From Nonomuraea turcica (GTDB taxonomy: Bacteria > Actinomycetota > Actinomycetes > Streptosporangiales > Streptosporangiaceae), in NCBI RefSeq assembly GCF_030718205.1, contig NZ_JAUZQF010000006.1, positions 248,001-312,000 of the forward strand: a DNA stretch of 64,000 nucleotides. Direction: 5' to 3'. Both the position numbers and the translations under genes were made by a program. Below, in pieces: positions 17,158 to 23,942 of this stretch; within the stretch, counting starts at the first letter, position 1, and the number at the start of each line of letters is the position of its first letter. The notes beneath the pieces were generated by a model. The model saw nothing but the letters and a program-made list of their open reading frames with translations. It was not told where the DNA came from and made no database searches.

Positions 17158-18105
17158 ATGCAGTTCGATGACGATGCGCAGCTCGACCCGTCGCAGGTCG
17201 AGGACGTGCGGGCCGGGGGCCCGCAGCGGCGCGCAGGTGGCGGCATGCCGGGCGGCTGCATGCTGCCGATCGGCGGCCGGGGCGGCGGATGCCTGATGCT
17301 GCTTCTGGGGGTGGCCGCGTTGTTCGTATTCGGGGTAGTCCCTTCGCCGTTCACCGGCGACGAGGGCGGTCAGCAGGGAGGCGGCCGGCTGCCCAGCGCT
17401 CCGCCGCAGCTGACCCCGAGCGGCAACCTGGCCGAGCGCTGCCGCACCGGTGCCGACGCCGACCAGTCGGAGGACTGCCGCATCGTGGGCACGGTCAACA
17501 GCATCCAGGCGTACTGGCGGCAGGAGTTCGAGGAACGCGGTCAGAGAGCGTATTCACCGGCCAAGACGGTGCTGTTCTCGCAGGCGGTCAACACCGGCTG
17601 CGGCACGGCCGACTCCTCCGTCGGCCCCTTCTACTGTCCCGGCGATCGCAAGGTCTACCTCGACCTGACCTTCTTCGGCACGCTCCAACGCGACTTCGGC
17701 GCCGAGGGCGGCCCGTTCGCCCAGGCGTACGTGGTCGCCCACGAGTACGGCCACCACGTGCAGAACCTCCTAGGCACCATGAACAAGGTCAGCAGGAACA
17801 GCAGGCCCGGCGCCGACAGCCCGTCCGTACGGCTCGAACTGCAGGCCGACTGCTATGCCGGCGTCTGGGCGAACAACGCGGTCAAGACCGGTTTCTACCG
17901 GGACCCGTTCTCCCAGAGCGACATCGACCAGGCGCTCAGCGCGGCCGCCGCGGTCGGCGACGACAGCATCCAGCGTCGTGCCCAGGGTCGCGTCACCCCG
18001 GACGCCTTCACGCACGGCACCTCGCAACAGCGCGAGAAGTGGTTCAGCACCGGGTACGAGACCGGCGACCCCAGGCGCTGCGACACGTTCTCCGGGCGCA
18101 TCTAG
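17158..18105 (+). CDS. Membrane-anchored neutral zinc metallopeptidase (KPN_02809 family), copy 1
   Basis: The 315-residue protein opens with a conserved acidic lead (FDDDAQLDPSQVEDVRAGG), one transmembrane segment (~residues 38-60, LMLLLGVAALFVFGV), then an extracellular domain. The catalytic HEYGHHV motif is near residue 197 and the third ligand glutamate is likely in ELQADCYAG near 226, the arrangement of the putative neutral zinc metallopeptidase family. Two CxxxxD/FYCPGD segments suggest a disulfide. A close paralogue follows in tandem after 53 bases, probably from local duplication and probably co-transcribed. Substrates are unknown. Confidence 0.88.
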   Translation: MQFDDDAQLDPSQVEDVRAGGPQRRAGGGMPGGCMLPIGGRGGGCLMLLLGVAALFVFGVVPSPFTGDEGGQQGGGRLPSAPPQLTPSGNLAERCRTGADADQSEDCRIVGTVNSIQAYWRQEFEERGQRAYSPAKTVLFSQAVNTGCGTADSSVGPFYCPGDRKVYLDLTFFGTLQRDFGAEGGPFAQAYVVAHEYGHHVQNLLGTMNKVSRNSRPGADSPSVRLELQADCYAGVWANNAVKTGFYRDPFSQSDIDQALSAAAAVGDDSIQRRAQGRVTPDAFTHGTSQQREKWFSTGYETGDPRRCDTFSGRI

Positions 18106-18158
18106 ACGGCCCTTCGGGGCAGTGGTCCCTGCGGGCGCCCCCGGAAGGAACGTCAGTC

Positions 18159-18998
18159 ATGGACTTCAGGGACCAGGTCGACCTCGATCCCTCGCAGGTG
18201 GAGGACGCCGGCACAGGCGGCTCCGGCGGCGGCTTTCCTGGCGGCATGGTCGTAGGAGGCGGCGGCATCGTCAGCCTGATCATGCTGGTGCTGGTCTTCG
18301 TGCTGAACAACGTGGGCGGCGGCACGGAGCCGGCCCAGCGTCAGCCCCCGTCGAACCTGGCCGACCAGTGCCAAACGGGCAAGGACGCCGACCAGTCAGA
18401 ACGGTGCCGCGTGGTCGGAGTGGTCAACAGCATCCAGGACTACTGGAAGCGTGAAATTTCCGAATATCGCCTGTCCAAGACCGTGCTGTACTCGGGCAGC
18501 TTACGCACCGGCTGCGGCGCAGCCAGCTCGGCCGTCGGCCCCTTTTACTGCCCCGGCGACCAGCGCGTCTACCTCGACCTGAGCTTCTTCGACCAGCTTC
18601 AGAGCGACTTCGGCGCCAAGGGCGGCCCCTTCGCCCAGGCGTACGTGATCGCTCACGAGTACGGCCACCACGTCCAGGACCTCCTCGGCGAACTCGAGTC
18701 CGGCAGCTCGGTCCCCGTCGAGCTCCAGGCCGACTGCTACGCCGGAGTCTGGGCCCGCAACGCCGTCACCACCGGCTTCTACGAAAAGCCCTTCACCCAG
18801 GCGGAAATCGCCGAGGCCCTCGATGCGGCGGCCGCGGTCGGCGACGACAGAATCCAGCGGAGCACCCGCGGCAGAATCGATCCTGAATCGTTCACCCACG
18901 GCTCCTCCGAGCAACGCGTCGCCGCCTTCCAGCGCGGCTACAAGACCGGCGCACCCGCTGACTGCGCGCAAGCGGACCTGGGCCGGCTCCCGGCCTGA
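18159..18998 (+). CDS. Membrane-anchored neutral zinc metallopeptidase (KPN_02809 family), copy 2
   Basis: The 279-residue paralogue of the preceding gene starts at ATG 18159 after GGAAGGAA. It keeps the QVDLDPSQVEDAG lead, one transmembrane helix (~residues 28-46), NSIQDYWK, FYCPGD, the zinc site AHEYGHHVQDLLG (~165) and ELQADCYAG (~188). It lacks a roughly 17-residue insert present between these two motifs in copy 1 and has a shorter hydrophobic region. Shared motifs across the full length indicate tandem duplication followed by divergence. Both are expected to face outside the cell. Confidence 0.88.
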   Translation: MDFRDQVDLDPSQVEDAGTGGSGGGFPGGMVVGGGGIVSLIMLVLVFVLNNVGGGTEPAQRQPPSNLADQCQTGKDADQSERCRVVGVVNSIQDYWKREISEYRLSKTVLYSGSLRTGCGAASSAVGPFYCPGDQRVYLDLSFFDQLQSDFGAKGGPFAQAYVIAHEYGHHVQDLLGELESGSSVPVELQADCYAGVWARNAVTTGFYEKPFTQAEIAEALDAAAAVGDDRIQRSTRGRIDPESFTHGSSEQRVAAFQRGYKTGAPADCAQADLGRLPA

Positions 18999-19045
18999 CG
19001 AGGCCGGATAGCGCAAGGATTCCGATTCTCTCCTAAAATCAGGGG

Positions 19046-19342
19046 GTGATCTTCAAGCTTGTCGGCGACGGACGCCCATATCCCGAACACGGTCTGACGA
19101 ACCGAGAGTGGGCGCAGATTCCTCCACGGCAGGTCCGGCTCGACTCATTGATCACCACGAAGGCCATGCTGGACCTGCATTCGCTGCTCGCCGCCGACTC
19201 CACCTTCTACGGGGATCTTTTCCCCCACGTAGTCCAGTGGCAGGGCGAGCTCTATCTGGAGGACGGTCTGCACCGCGCGTTGCGCGCGGCCCTGCATCAA
19301 CGATCGATCCTGCACGCCAGGGTCCTGGAACTGCCCAACTGA
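19046..19342 (+). CDS. Small ParB-like protein (annotated in relatives as VapB-type antitoxin)
   Basis: The 98-residue product begins IFKLVGDGRPYPEHG and ends with LYLEDGLHRALRAALHQR, which resembles the DGxHR box of the ParB/sulfiredoxin fold. Similar actinobacterial proteins carry a VapB antitoxin label from automated annotation, but no toxin gene is next to it. GTG 19046 has no spaced ribosome-binding site; TAAAAT at 19034-19039 sits where a -10 box would place transcription start at or near the GTG, so a leaderless message is likely. A textbook terminator follows 7 bases after the stop, so it is a single-gene unit. Confidence 0.7.
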   Translation: MIFKLVGDGRPYPEHGLTNREWAQIPPRQVRLDSLITTKAMLDLHSLLAADSTFYGDLFPHVVQWQGELYLEDGLHRALRAALHQRSILHARVLELPN

Positions 19343-19349
19343 GAAAGGA

Positions 19350-19382
19350 AAAAAGGGAGCCGCGATTCGCGGCTCCCTTTTT
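19350..19382 (+). terminator. Intrinsic terminator
   Basis: A perfect 15-bp inverted repeat (19350-19364 with 19368-19382) surrounds the loop ATT. The plus-strand arm ends in five Ts and is preceded by a run of As, so it can act in both directions. It ends the ParB-like gene. Confidence 0.92.
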
Positions 19383-19450
19383 GTTATGTCAACCATCAGG
19401 AGGACTCGGGCGTCACAGCAGCACCTTTCAACATCGTTTTGGAGAATGCC

Positions 19451-20299
19451 GTGTCCTACCCGCAGCAACCGCCTGGGCAGCAGCCACCGCAGGGACACGG
19501 ATACGGCTATGGTCCACCGACGCAGCCCGGCTACGGCCACCAGCCGCCGCCTCCTCCGCCGCCTCCCGACAAGAGCGGCAACCTGGGCGTGATCCTGCTG
19601 CTGGTCATCGGCCTGCCGCTGCTGCTGCTCGGCGGCTGCGGCGCGGTCTTCTTCGTACTCACCGCCGACCACGGCAGCGTGGCCGTACGGGATGTGCTGG
19701 AGACGGAGGCCGACGACAACCCGCCGGACGTGCAGCTCGATCCCGGCACTGGCCCGCCGGCGAGCGCCGCACCCCAGCAGAGCACCGCACCCGAGCAGAG
19801 CACCGTGCCCGAGCAGACCGCGGCGCCCGAGCAGACCACCGCCCAGCAGCAGTCCGCGCAGACACAGCCGCAGACGGCCAAGATCGGTGACTCGATCACC
19901 TTGGAGGGCCGTGACCCCGGGCTGAAGGTCGCCGTGACCGTCAGCCAGGTCGTCTCTCCCGCGACCCCGGCCGACAGCTTCACCAAGCCGAAGACCGGCC
20001 AGCGGTTCGTGGCCGTCCAGGTGACGCTCACCAACCAGGGGCAGGCCGTCTACAGCGACTCGCCGACGAACGGGGCCTGGCTGATCGACGCCGAGGGCCA
20101 GCAGTATCGAGCGTCGATCATCGCGAACGTGCGGGAAGGCCAGTCGTTCGGCGGCACGGCCACGATCAACACCGGCGACAGCAGGAAAGGGGTGATCGTG
20201 TTCGAGGTGCCGGAGACGGCCAAGCCCGCCAAGTTCCAGTTCGCGCTCAACAGCGGCCTCGCCGACCAGAAGGGCGAGTGGGAGCTGAGCACAACGTGA
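19451..20299 (+). CDS. Membrane-anchored DUF4352 domain protein
   Basis: From GTG 19451, preceded by GGAGAA, the protein is 282 residues. Residues 1-40 are Pro/Gln/Gly-rich and cytoplasmic, then one transmembrane segment (LGVILLLVIGLPLLLLGGCG, ~45-64). A short repeat region built on PEQST/PEQTT units (~105-135) leads to a C-terminal immunoglobulin-like DUF4352 domain (~140-275; KTGQRFVAVQVTLTNQGQ, GTATINTGDSRKGVIVFEV). Such domains are exported and of unknown role. A TTG at 19439 is in frame, but the binding site favours the GTG. Confidence 0.82.
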   Translation: MSYPQQPPGQQPPQGHGYGYGPPTQPGYGHQPPPPPPPPDKSGNLGVILLLVIGLPLLLLGGCGAVFFVLTADHGSVAVRDVLETEADDNPPDVQLDPGTGPPASAAPQQSTAPEQSTVPEQTAAPEQTTAQQQSAQTQPQTAKIGDSITLEGRDPGLKVAVTVSQVVSPATPADSFTKPKTGQRFVAVQVTLTNQGQAVYSDSPTNGAWLIDAEGQQYRASIIANVREGQSFGGTATINTGDSRKGVIVFEVPETAKPAKFQFALNSGLADQKGEWELSTT

Positions 20300-20300
20300 A

Positions 20301-20328
20301 AGAGCCCCCGGATCTCCGGAGGCCCTCT
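20301..20328 (+). terminator. Imperfect hairpin terminator after the DUF4352 gene
   Basis: AGAGCCCCCGG and CCGGAGGCCCTCT pair with a small bulge around the loop ATCT, directly after the stop at 20299. It also lies just past the 3' end of the opposite-strand tRNA-Ser. Confidence 0.5.
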
Positions 20329-20337
20329 CATAAACGG

Positions 20338-20424
20338 CGGTGGTGGTGGGATTTGAACCCACGGATGAGTTGCCCCATCACACGCTTTCGAGGCGTGCGC
20401 CCTCGGCCACTAGGCGACACCACC
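20338..20424 (-). tRNA. tRNA-Ser (anticodon CGA)
   Basis: On the minus strand GGTGGTG (20424-20418) pairs with CACCACC (20345-20339); the discriminator is G and CCA is not encoded. The anticodon loop CCTCGAAAG gives CGA, reading UCG codons. The variable arm is long (class II), and the T arm reads GTGGGTTCAAATCCCAC. Confidence 0.96.
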
Positions 20425-20434
20425 GCGAACGAGC

Positions 20435-20890
20435 TTACCGGATCCGCCGAGTGGCAAAGAACTGCTTTAGGAGAGCCGAGCACTCCCCTGCCAGCACCCC
20501 CATGACGACCTCGGGCCGATGGTTGAGCCGGCGATCGCGTACGACGTCCCAGAGCGAGCCCACGGCTCCGCCCTTCTCGTCAACGGCCCCGTACACGATC
20601 CGATCGACCCTGGCCTGCACCGCGGCCCCGGCGCACATCGTGCACGGCTCCAGCGTGACGACCAGCGTGCAGCCGGTCAGCCGCCACTGGCCGCGCGCCG
20701 CGGCGGCCTGTCTGAGCGCGAGGATCTCGGCGTGGGCCGTGGGGTCGGCGGTGGACTCGCGGTCGTTGCCCGCCGCGGACAGGACCTCGCCGCCCGGCCC
20801 GAGCACCACCGCGCCCACGGGGATCTCCTCCCTGGCGGCCGCCGCGACGGCCTCCTCCAGGGCCAGACGCATGGCCTCTTCGTGGGTCAC
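20435..20890 (-). CDS. tadA: tRNA-specific adenosine deaminase TadA
   Basis: The 151-residue enzyme deaminates adenosine 34 of tRNA-Arg(ACG) to inosine. The zinc site is complete: HAEIL (residues ~53-57) with the proton-shuttle glutamate, and PCTMCAGA (~83-90). The C-terminal DVVRDRRLNHRPEVVMGVL is typical. It follows the gene for a TadA-associated protein by 13 bases in the same direction, and ends 10 bases before the 5' end of the tRNA-Ser(CGA) gene on the same strand. Confidence 0.95.
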   Translation of the reverse strand: MTHEEAMRLALEEAVAAAAREEIPVGAVVLGPGGEVLSAAGNDRESTADPTAHAEILALRQAAAARGQWRLTGCTLVVTLEPCTMCAGAAVQARVDRIVYGAVDEKGGAVGSLWDVVRDRRLNHRPEVVMGVLAGECSALLKQFFATRRIR

Positions 20891-20903
20891 CGGTCCGGCG
20901 GGG

Positions 20904-21380
20904 TCACCGCAGCCGGTCGAGCTCGTCGGCGAACGACAGCCGCTCGGCGATCACCGACAGGATGTCGGCAGGCAACAGGCCCTCTTCCATGCTGAGCTCC
21001 AGCAGCTCTTCCGAACTCACGCCCAGGTCGCTGAGCAGCTCGAAGTCGCCGGCCGGGCGGATGCCGAGTCCGTTGCCCTCCTTGTCCGGAACCACCCCGG
21101 CGAACTCGGCGAACAGCTCGCCCAGGCTGTCGGAGACCACGGCGTGCACGTCGGACAGGAACACGCGCGGCTCCTCCTCGCCCAGGTAGCGGGCGATGGC
21201 GAACCACTCGTCCTCGACCTCGACGCACAGCAGGGCCAGCTCGTCGCCGGTCAGCCCCAGCGCCTCGGTGACGGCGTCGCCGAAGTCATCGACGATCTCA
21301 GCATCACTCAGATCGACCTCGGCACCGCTCCAGCCGTCGGAGGTCCTGACGAAGGCAGCAGAGAAGGTGTTGGACGCCAT
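20904..21380 (-). CDS. tRNA adenosine deaminase-associated protein, copy 1
   Basis: The 158-residue acidic protein belongs to the actinobacterial family named for its constant position beside tadA. It has FSAAFVRTSDGWSGAEVDL at the N-terminus, a middle VEDEWFAIARYLGEEEPRVF strand pair, and a helical C-terminus with ELLSDLGVSSEELLELSMEE. No catalytic residues are evident. The biochemical role is unknown. A second, more divergent member lies directly upstream (21398-21913), so the operon has two paralogues then tadA. Confidence 0.85.
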   Translation of the reverse strand: MASNTFSAAFVRTSDGWSGAEVDLSDAEIVDDFGDAVTEALGLTGDELALLCVEVEDEWFAIARYLGEEEPRVFLSDVHAVVSDSLGELFAEFAGVVPDKEGNGLGIRPAGDFELLSDLGVSSEELLELSMEEGLLPADILSVIAERLSFADELDRLR

Positions 21381-21397
21381 GTCCGCGCTCCAGGGGG

Positions 21398-21913
21398 TCA
21401 GCCGAAGACCGATTCGATGGCACGCTCGAACGGCTCAGAGAAGCCGAGCCGCGCGGCGATGCTGGACAACACATCTTCGGGAAGCAGATCGATGTCGCCG
21501 GAGAGGATGCCCAGCTCCATCTCGTCCAACCCGAGATCTGCGAAGATCGACAGATCTCCGGCGGGGAGCACGGTCTCCTCGTCCTGGAGGATCTCGTCGA
21601 GCTCCTCCTCATCCGGTACGGGCACGTCCAGGTAGTCGAGCGCCTGACGCGCCAGCGGGAAATCCCATGAGGCGGCGATGTCGGACAGGAAGACGCTGAC
21701 CCGATCACCCAGCACCCGCAGCGCCACGAAGAACTCGTCCCCCACGGCGACCAGGCCGATCGTGCCGCTCTCGCTGGGCTGCTGCCGCAGCGCGTGGATC
21801 AGTCCCTTCAGATCGGACGTGAGCGTGACAGGCAGCAGCTCGGCATCCCAGCGATCATCCTCTCGATAGACCACGATGGCGAAGTCGAGCGCGTCTTCGT
21901 CTGTCATCGCCAT
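21398..21913 (-). CDS. tRNA adenosine deaminase-associated protein, copy 2
   Basis: The 171-residue protein aligns by eye with copy 1: DFAIVVYREDDRWDAELLPV, VGDEFFVALRVLGDRVSVFL, an acidic linker DEEELDEILQDEE, then LSIFADLGLDEMELGILS. It heads the tadA operon, ending 17 bases before copy 1. Start candidates are ATG 21913 and ATG 21907; the earlier GTG would extend into the divergent promoter region. Strong acidity and lack of active-site residues suggest a binding or chaperone-like partner, but that is inference. Confidence 0.82.
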   Translation of the reverse strand: MAMTDEDALDFAIVVYREDDRWDAELLPVTLTSDLKGLIHALRQQPSESGTIGLVAVGDEFFVALRVLGDRVSVFLSDIAASWDFPLARQALDYLDVPVPDEEELDEILQDEETVLPAGDLSIFADLGLDEMELGILSGDIDLLPEDVLSSIAARLGFSEPFERAIESVFG

Positions 21914-22060
21914 GCCCACCCGATCTCTGACCCGACAGATATCACCAGGACCCAATCGTTCCAGAACCGGCCACTAGGCGTGTGCCTCTCCGACCAAATT
22001 GTGATCAAAACCAATACCGCGAGGTGCTGTCACTTGCCCCACAAGATAGCGTTGTCCTCT

Positions 22061-22699
22061 ATGGAGACCCTCGTTGTTGATCATCCGCTCGTGGCGCACA
22101 AGCTCACCACGCTGCGCGATGTCCGCACCGACTCGCCCACCTTTCGCAGGCTGGCTGACGAGCTGGTGACGCTGCTGGCGTACGAGGCCACCCGCGACGT
22201 GCGGGTCACCGACATCACCGTCCAGACGCCCGTCGCGCCCGCCAAGGGCGTGCACCTGGCCAGGCCCTACCCGCTGGTCGTGCCGATCCTGCGGGCCGGG
22301 CTCGGCATGCTCGACGGCATGACGAGGCTGCTCCCCACGGCCGAGGTGGGGTTCCTCGGCATGATCCGCGACGAGTCCACGCTGCAGGCGGAGACCTACG
22401 CCACGCGTCTGCCCGACGATCTGTCCGGGCGGCAGTGCTTCGTGGTCGACCCCATGCTGGCCACCGGGGGGACGCTGGCGGCGGCCGTGCAGTTCCTGTT
22501 CGACCGGGGAGCCGTGGACGTCACCGCCATCTGCCTGCTGGCCGCCCCGGAGGGGCTGGCGCACATGGACAAGGTGTTCGCCAACTCCGGCAAGCCGATC
22601 CGCGTCGTGACCGCCGCCCTTGACGAGCGGCTCAACGAGAACGGCTACATCGTGCCCGGACTCGGCGACGCGGGCGACCGCCTCTACGGCGTCGTCTGA
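22061..22699 (+). CDS. upp: Uracil phosphoribosyltransferase
   Basis: The 212-residue enzyme makes UMP from uracil and PRPP (pyrimidine salvage). The PRPP-binding loop is VDPMLATGGTLAAAV near residues 128-142, and the uracil-binding C-terminus reads NENGYIVPGLGDAGDRLYGV. An N-terminal HPLVAHKLTTLRD and the flexible-hood residues RAGLGMLDGM are typical. ATG 22061 was chosen because METLVVDHPLVAHKL is the normal N-terminus; the frame is open upstream only by chance. It is divergent from the tadA operon, sharing a ~150-base promoter region. Confidence 0.97.
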   Translation: METLVVDHPLVAHKLTTLRDVRTDSPTFRRLADELVTLLAYEATRDVRVTDITVQTPVAPAKGVHLARPYPLVVPILRAGLGMLDGMTRLLPTAEVGFLGMIRDESTLQAETYATRLPDDLSGRQCFVVDPMLATGGTLAAAVQFLFDRGAVDVTAICLLAAPEGLAHMDKVFANSGKPIRVVTAALDERLNENGYIVPGLGDAGDRLYGVV

Positions 22700-22804
22700 G
22701 GCACCCCTATTTCATCACTCTCCGTCGTCGCTTCGTTACATAATGTGGTTGAGTGGGTACGAAGAGACGGGAAGGCAACTTCCGCATGCGCGTGGGGGAG
22801 CACG

Positions 22805-22840
22805 ATGAGCTACATGCCCGGTGCCGAGGTGTCCTCGTGA
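22805..22840 (+). CDS. Possible 11-residue leader peptide coupled to the downstream small gene
   Basis: GGGGGAG at 22795-22801 sits 3-4 bases before ATG 22805. The frame encodes MSYMPGAEVSS and stops with TGA 22838-22840, which overlaps GTG 22837 of the next gene (GTGA). Its ribosome-binding site is stronger than that of the following gene, so it may deliver ribosomes by coupling. It could instead be chance. Confidence 0.4.
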   Translation: MSYMPGAEVSS

Positions 22841-23061
22841 ACGAGCACATCGAGGCGGATCCGACTCCGTACGCGGAGGTCGAGGCGATGCTCCGCGAGG
22901 AGTTCGCCGGCGTTCACTCCACGACCACGGTAACGCGCTGCGTCGAGGCGGCGCACTATGGCGCGCTGGAGGTCACCGGCTACGCCCATCCGAGCCTTGT
23001 CGAACGCATCGCGCGCAAGCACCTCCACGTCCTGGCCCTGGTGGCGAGCGAACGTGGCTAA
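22837..23061 (+). CDS. Small protein resembling the three-helix bundle dimerization domain family
   Basis: From GTG 22837 the product is 74 residues (VNEHIEADPTPYAEVEAMLR...). Its pattern of an acidic helix, FAGVHSTTTVTRCVEAAHY and a final helix VERIARKHLHVLAL resembles the short three-helix proteins common in actinomycetes. The frame is open to GTG 22753, with an ATG at 22786, so a longer form of 92-102 residues is possible. The GTGA overlap with an 11-codon leader supports the short form. Function unknown. Confidence 0.6.
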   Translation: MNEHIEADPTPYAEVEAMLREEFAGVHSTTTVTRCVEAAHYGALEVTGYAHPSLVERIARKHLHVLALVASERG

Positions 23062-23157
23062 CAAGATCAGAACCAACCTGCCAAGTCACCTTTACCCCGG
23101 CATCGGGGTGGGTAATGTATACGGCGGGTGGAGCGGGTAAGTGGCACGGAGGCGACG

Positions 23158-23316
23158 GTGCAGGTCAAAAAAGTCCTTACATACGGTGGTATCGCATTTG
23201 TGGCGTACTACCTCTTGGCCCGACCAACTGACGCCGCCAACGCGGTGAAGGGGGCGTTCGACACGGTGGTCAACGCGGCCGACTCGCTGGCCCAATTCGT
23301 GAACAGTCTCTCATGA
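23158..23316 (+). CDS. Small single-pass membrane protein
   Basis: The 52-residue product begins at GTG 23158 after GGAGGCGAC. A hydrophobic stretch GGIAFVAYYLLA (~residues 9-20) is followed by an amphipathic helix rich in Ala/Asn (AANAVKGAFDTVVNAADSLA). Its TGA overlaps the ATG of the PH-domain gene (ATGA), so the two are translationally coupled and may function together in the membrane. No family is recognised. Confidence 0.65.
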   Translation: MQVKKVLTYGGIAFVAYYLLARPTDAANAVKGAFDTVVNAADSLAQFVNSLS

Positions 23317-23846
23317 GACTTGTGACCCACGGGGACTCCGCCCCGGCGTCGGTCAGTCGTTACCTTCTCCCCACCGAACAACAACACCTCATGGTGCGGC
23401 GGCATCCCGCCGTCCTGCTCCGCCCGGTTGCCGAGGTGTTCGCCGGCTTGATCGTCGCCGGCCTGCTCAGCAAGTTCTTCGGCGACAACCAAGGAGGCGG
23501 CACGGCGCTGGTCGTCGTGTGGTGGTTGTGGCTCCTGCTGTTGATCCGTTTCGTATGGAAAGTCGCGGAGTGGTCGGTCGATTACTTTGTGGTGACCTCG
23601 AAACGGATGTTGCTCACCACAGGCCTCATTACTCGCAAGGTCGCGATGATGCCCTTGAGCAAGGTCACCGACATGAGCTTCCAGAGAACTCTCCTTGGGC
23701 GCATGCTCGGTTACGGTGAGTTCATCCTGGAATCGGCCGGACAAGACCAAGCTCTGTCAACGGTTGAGTACATTCCGTATCCGGAGACCCTCTACCTCGA
23801 GGTCTGCCAGATGCTTTTCCCCAGCAAGGACGACGGCGACGATTAA
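23313..23846 (+). CDS. PH-domain (bPH2) membrane protein
   Basis: The 177-residue protein has two closely spaced transmembrane segments (~40-60 and ~65-85: LRPVAEVFAGLIVAGLL, ALVVVWWLWLLLLIRFVW), followed by a bacterial PH domain (DUF304/YdbS type): VDYFVVTSKRMLLTTGLITR, MMPLSKVTDMSFQRTLLGRM and FILESAGQDQ are its standard blocks. Proteins of this class are membrane bound and of unclear role. Start ATG overlaps the stop of the 52-residue gene. The acidic tail is SKDDGDD. Confidence 0.85.
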   Translation: MRLVTHGDSAPASVSRYLLPTEQQHLMVRRHPAVLLRPVAEVFAGLIVAGLLSKFFGDNQGGGTALVVVWWLWLLLLIRFVWKVAEWSVDYFVVTSKRMLLTTGLITRKVAMMPLSKVTDMSFQRTLLGRMLGYGEFILESAGQDQALSTVEYIPYPETLYLEVCQMLFPSKDDGDD

Positions 23847-23942
23847 TCCCCGGGTGGAGAATTCTTCACGCGGGGATACCAGATTCGGCTACTTCATGCA
23901 ATCATTGCGTGTTGTTGACCCTTCCCCGCCTTGAGAGATGAG

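Noticed and set aside
12430..20424. Island bounded by the two tRNA-Ser genes as attachment sites
   Set aside because: The 3' ends differ (the T arms and acceptor stems do not match), and the genes between include ordinary chromosomal families; no integrase is present.
23091..23110. Small hairpin ACCCCG/CGGGGT before the 52-residue membrane peptide gene
   Set aside because: Only 6 bp and no U-run or conserved context; could be chance at this GC content.
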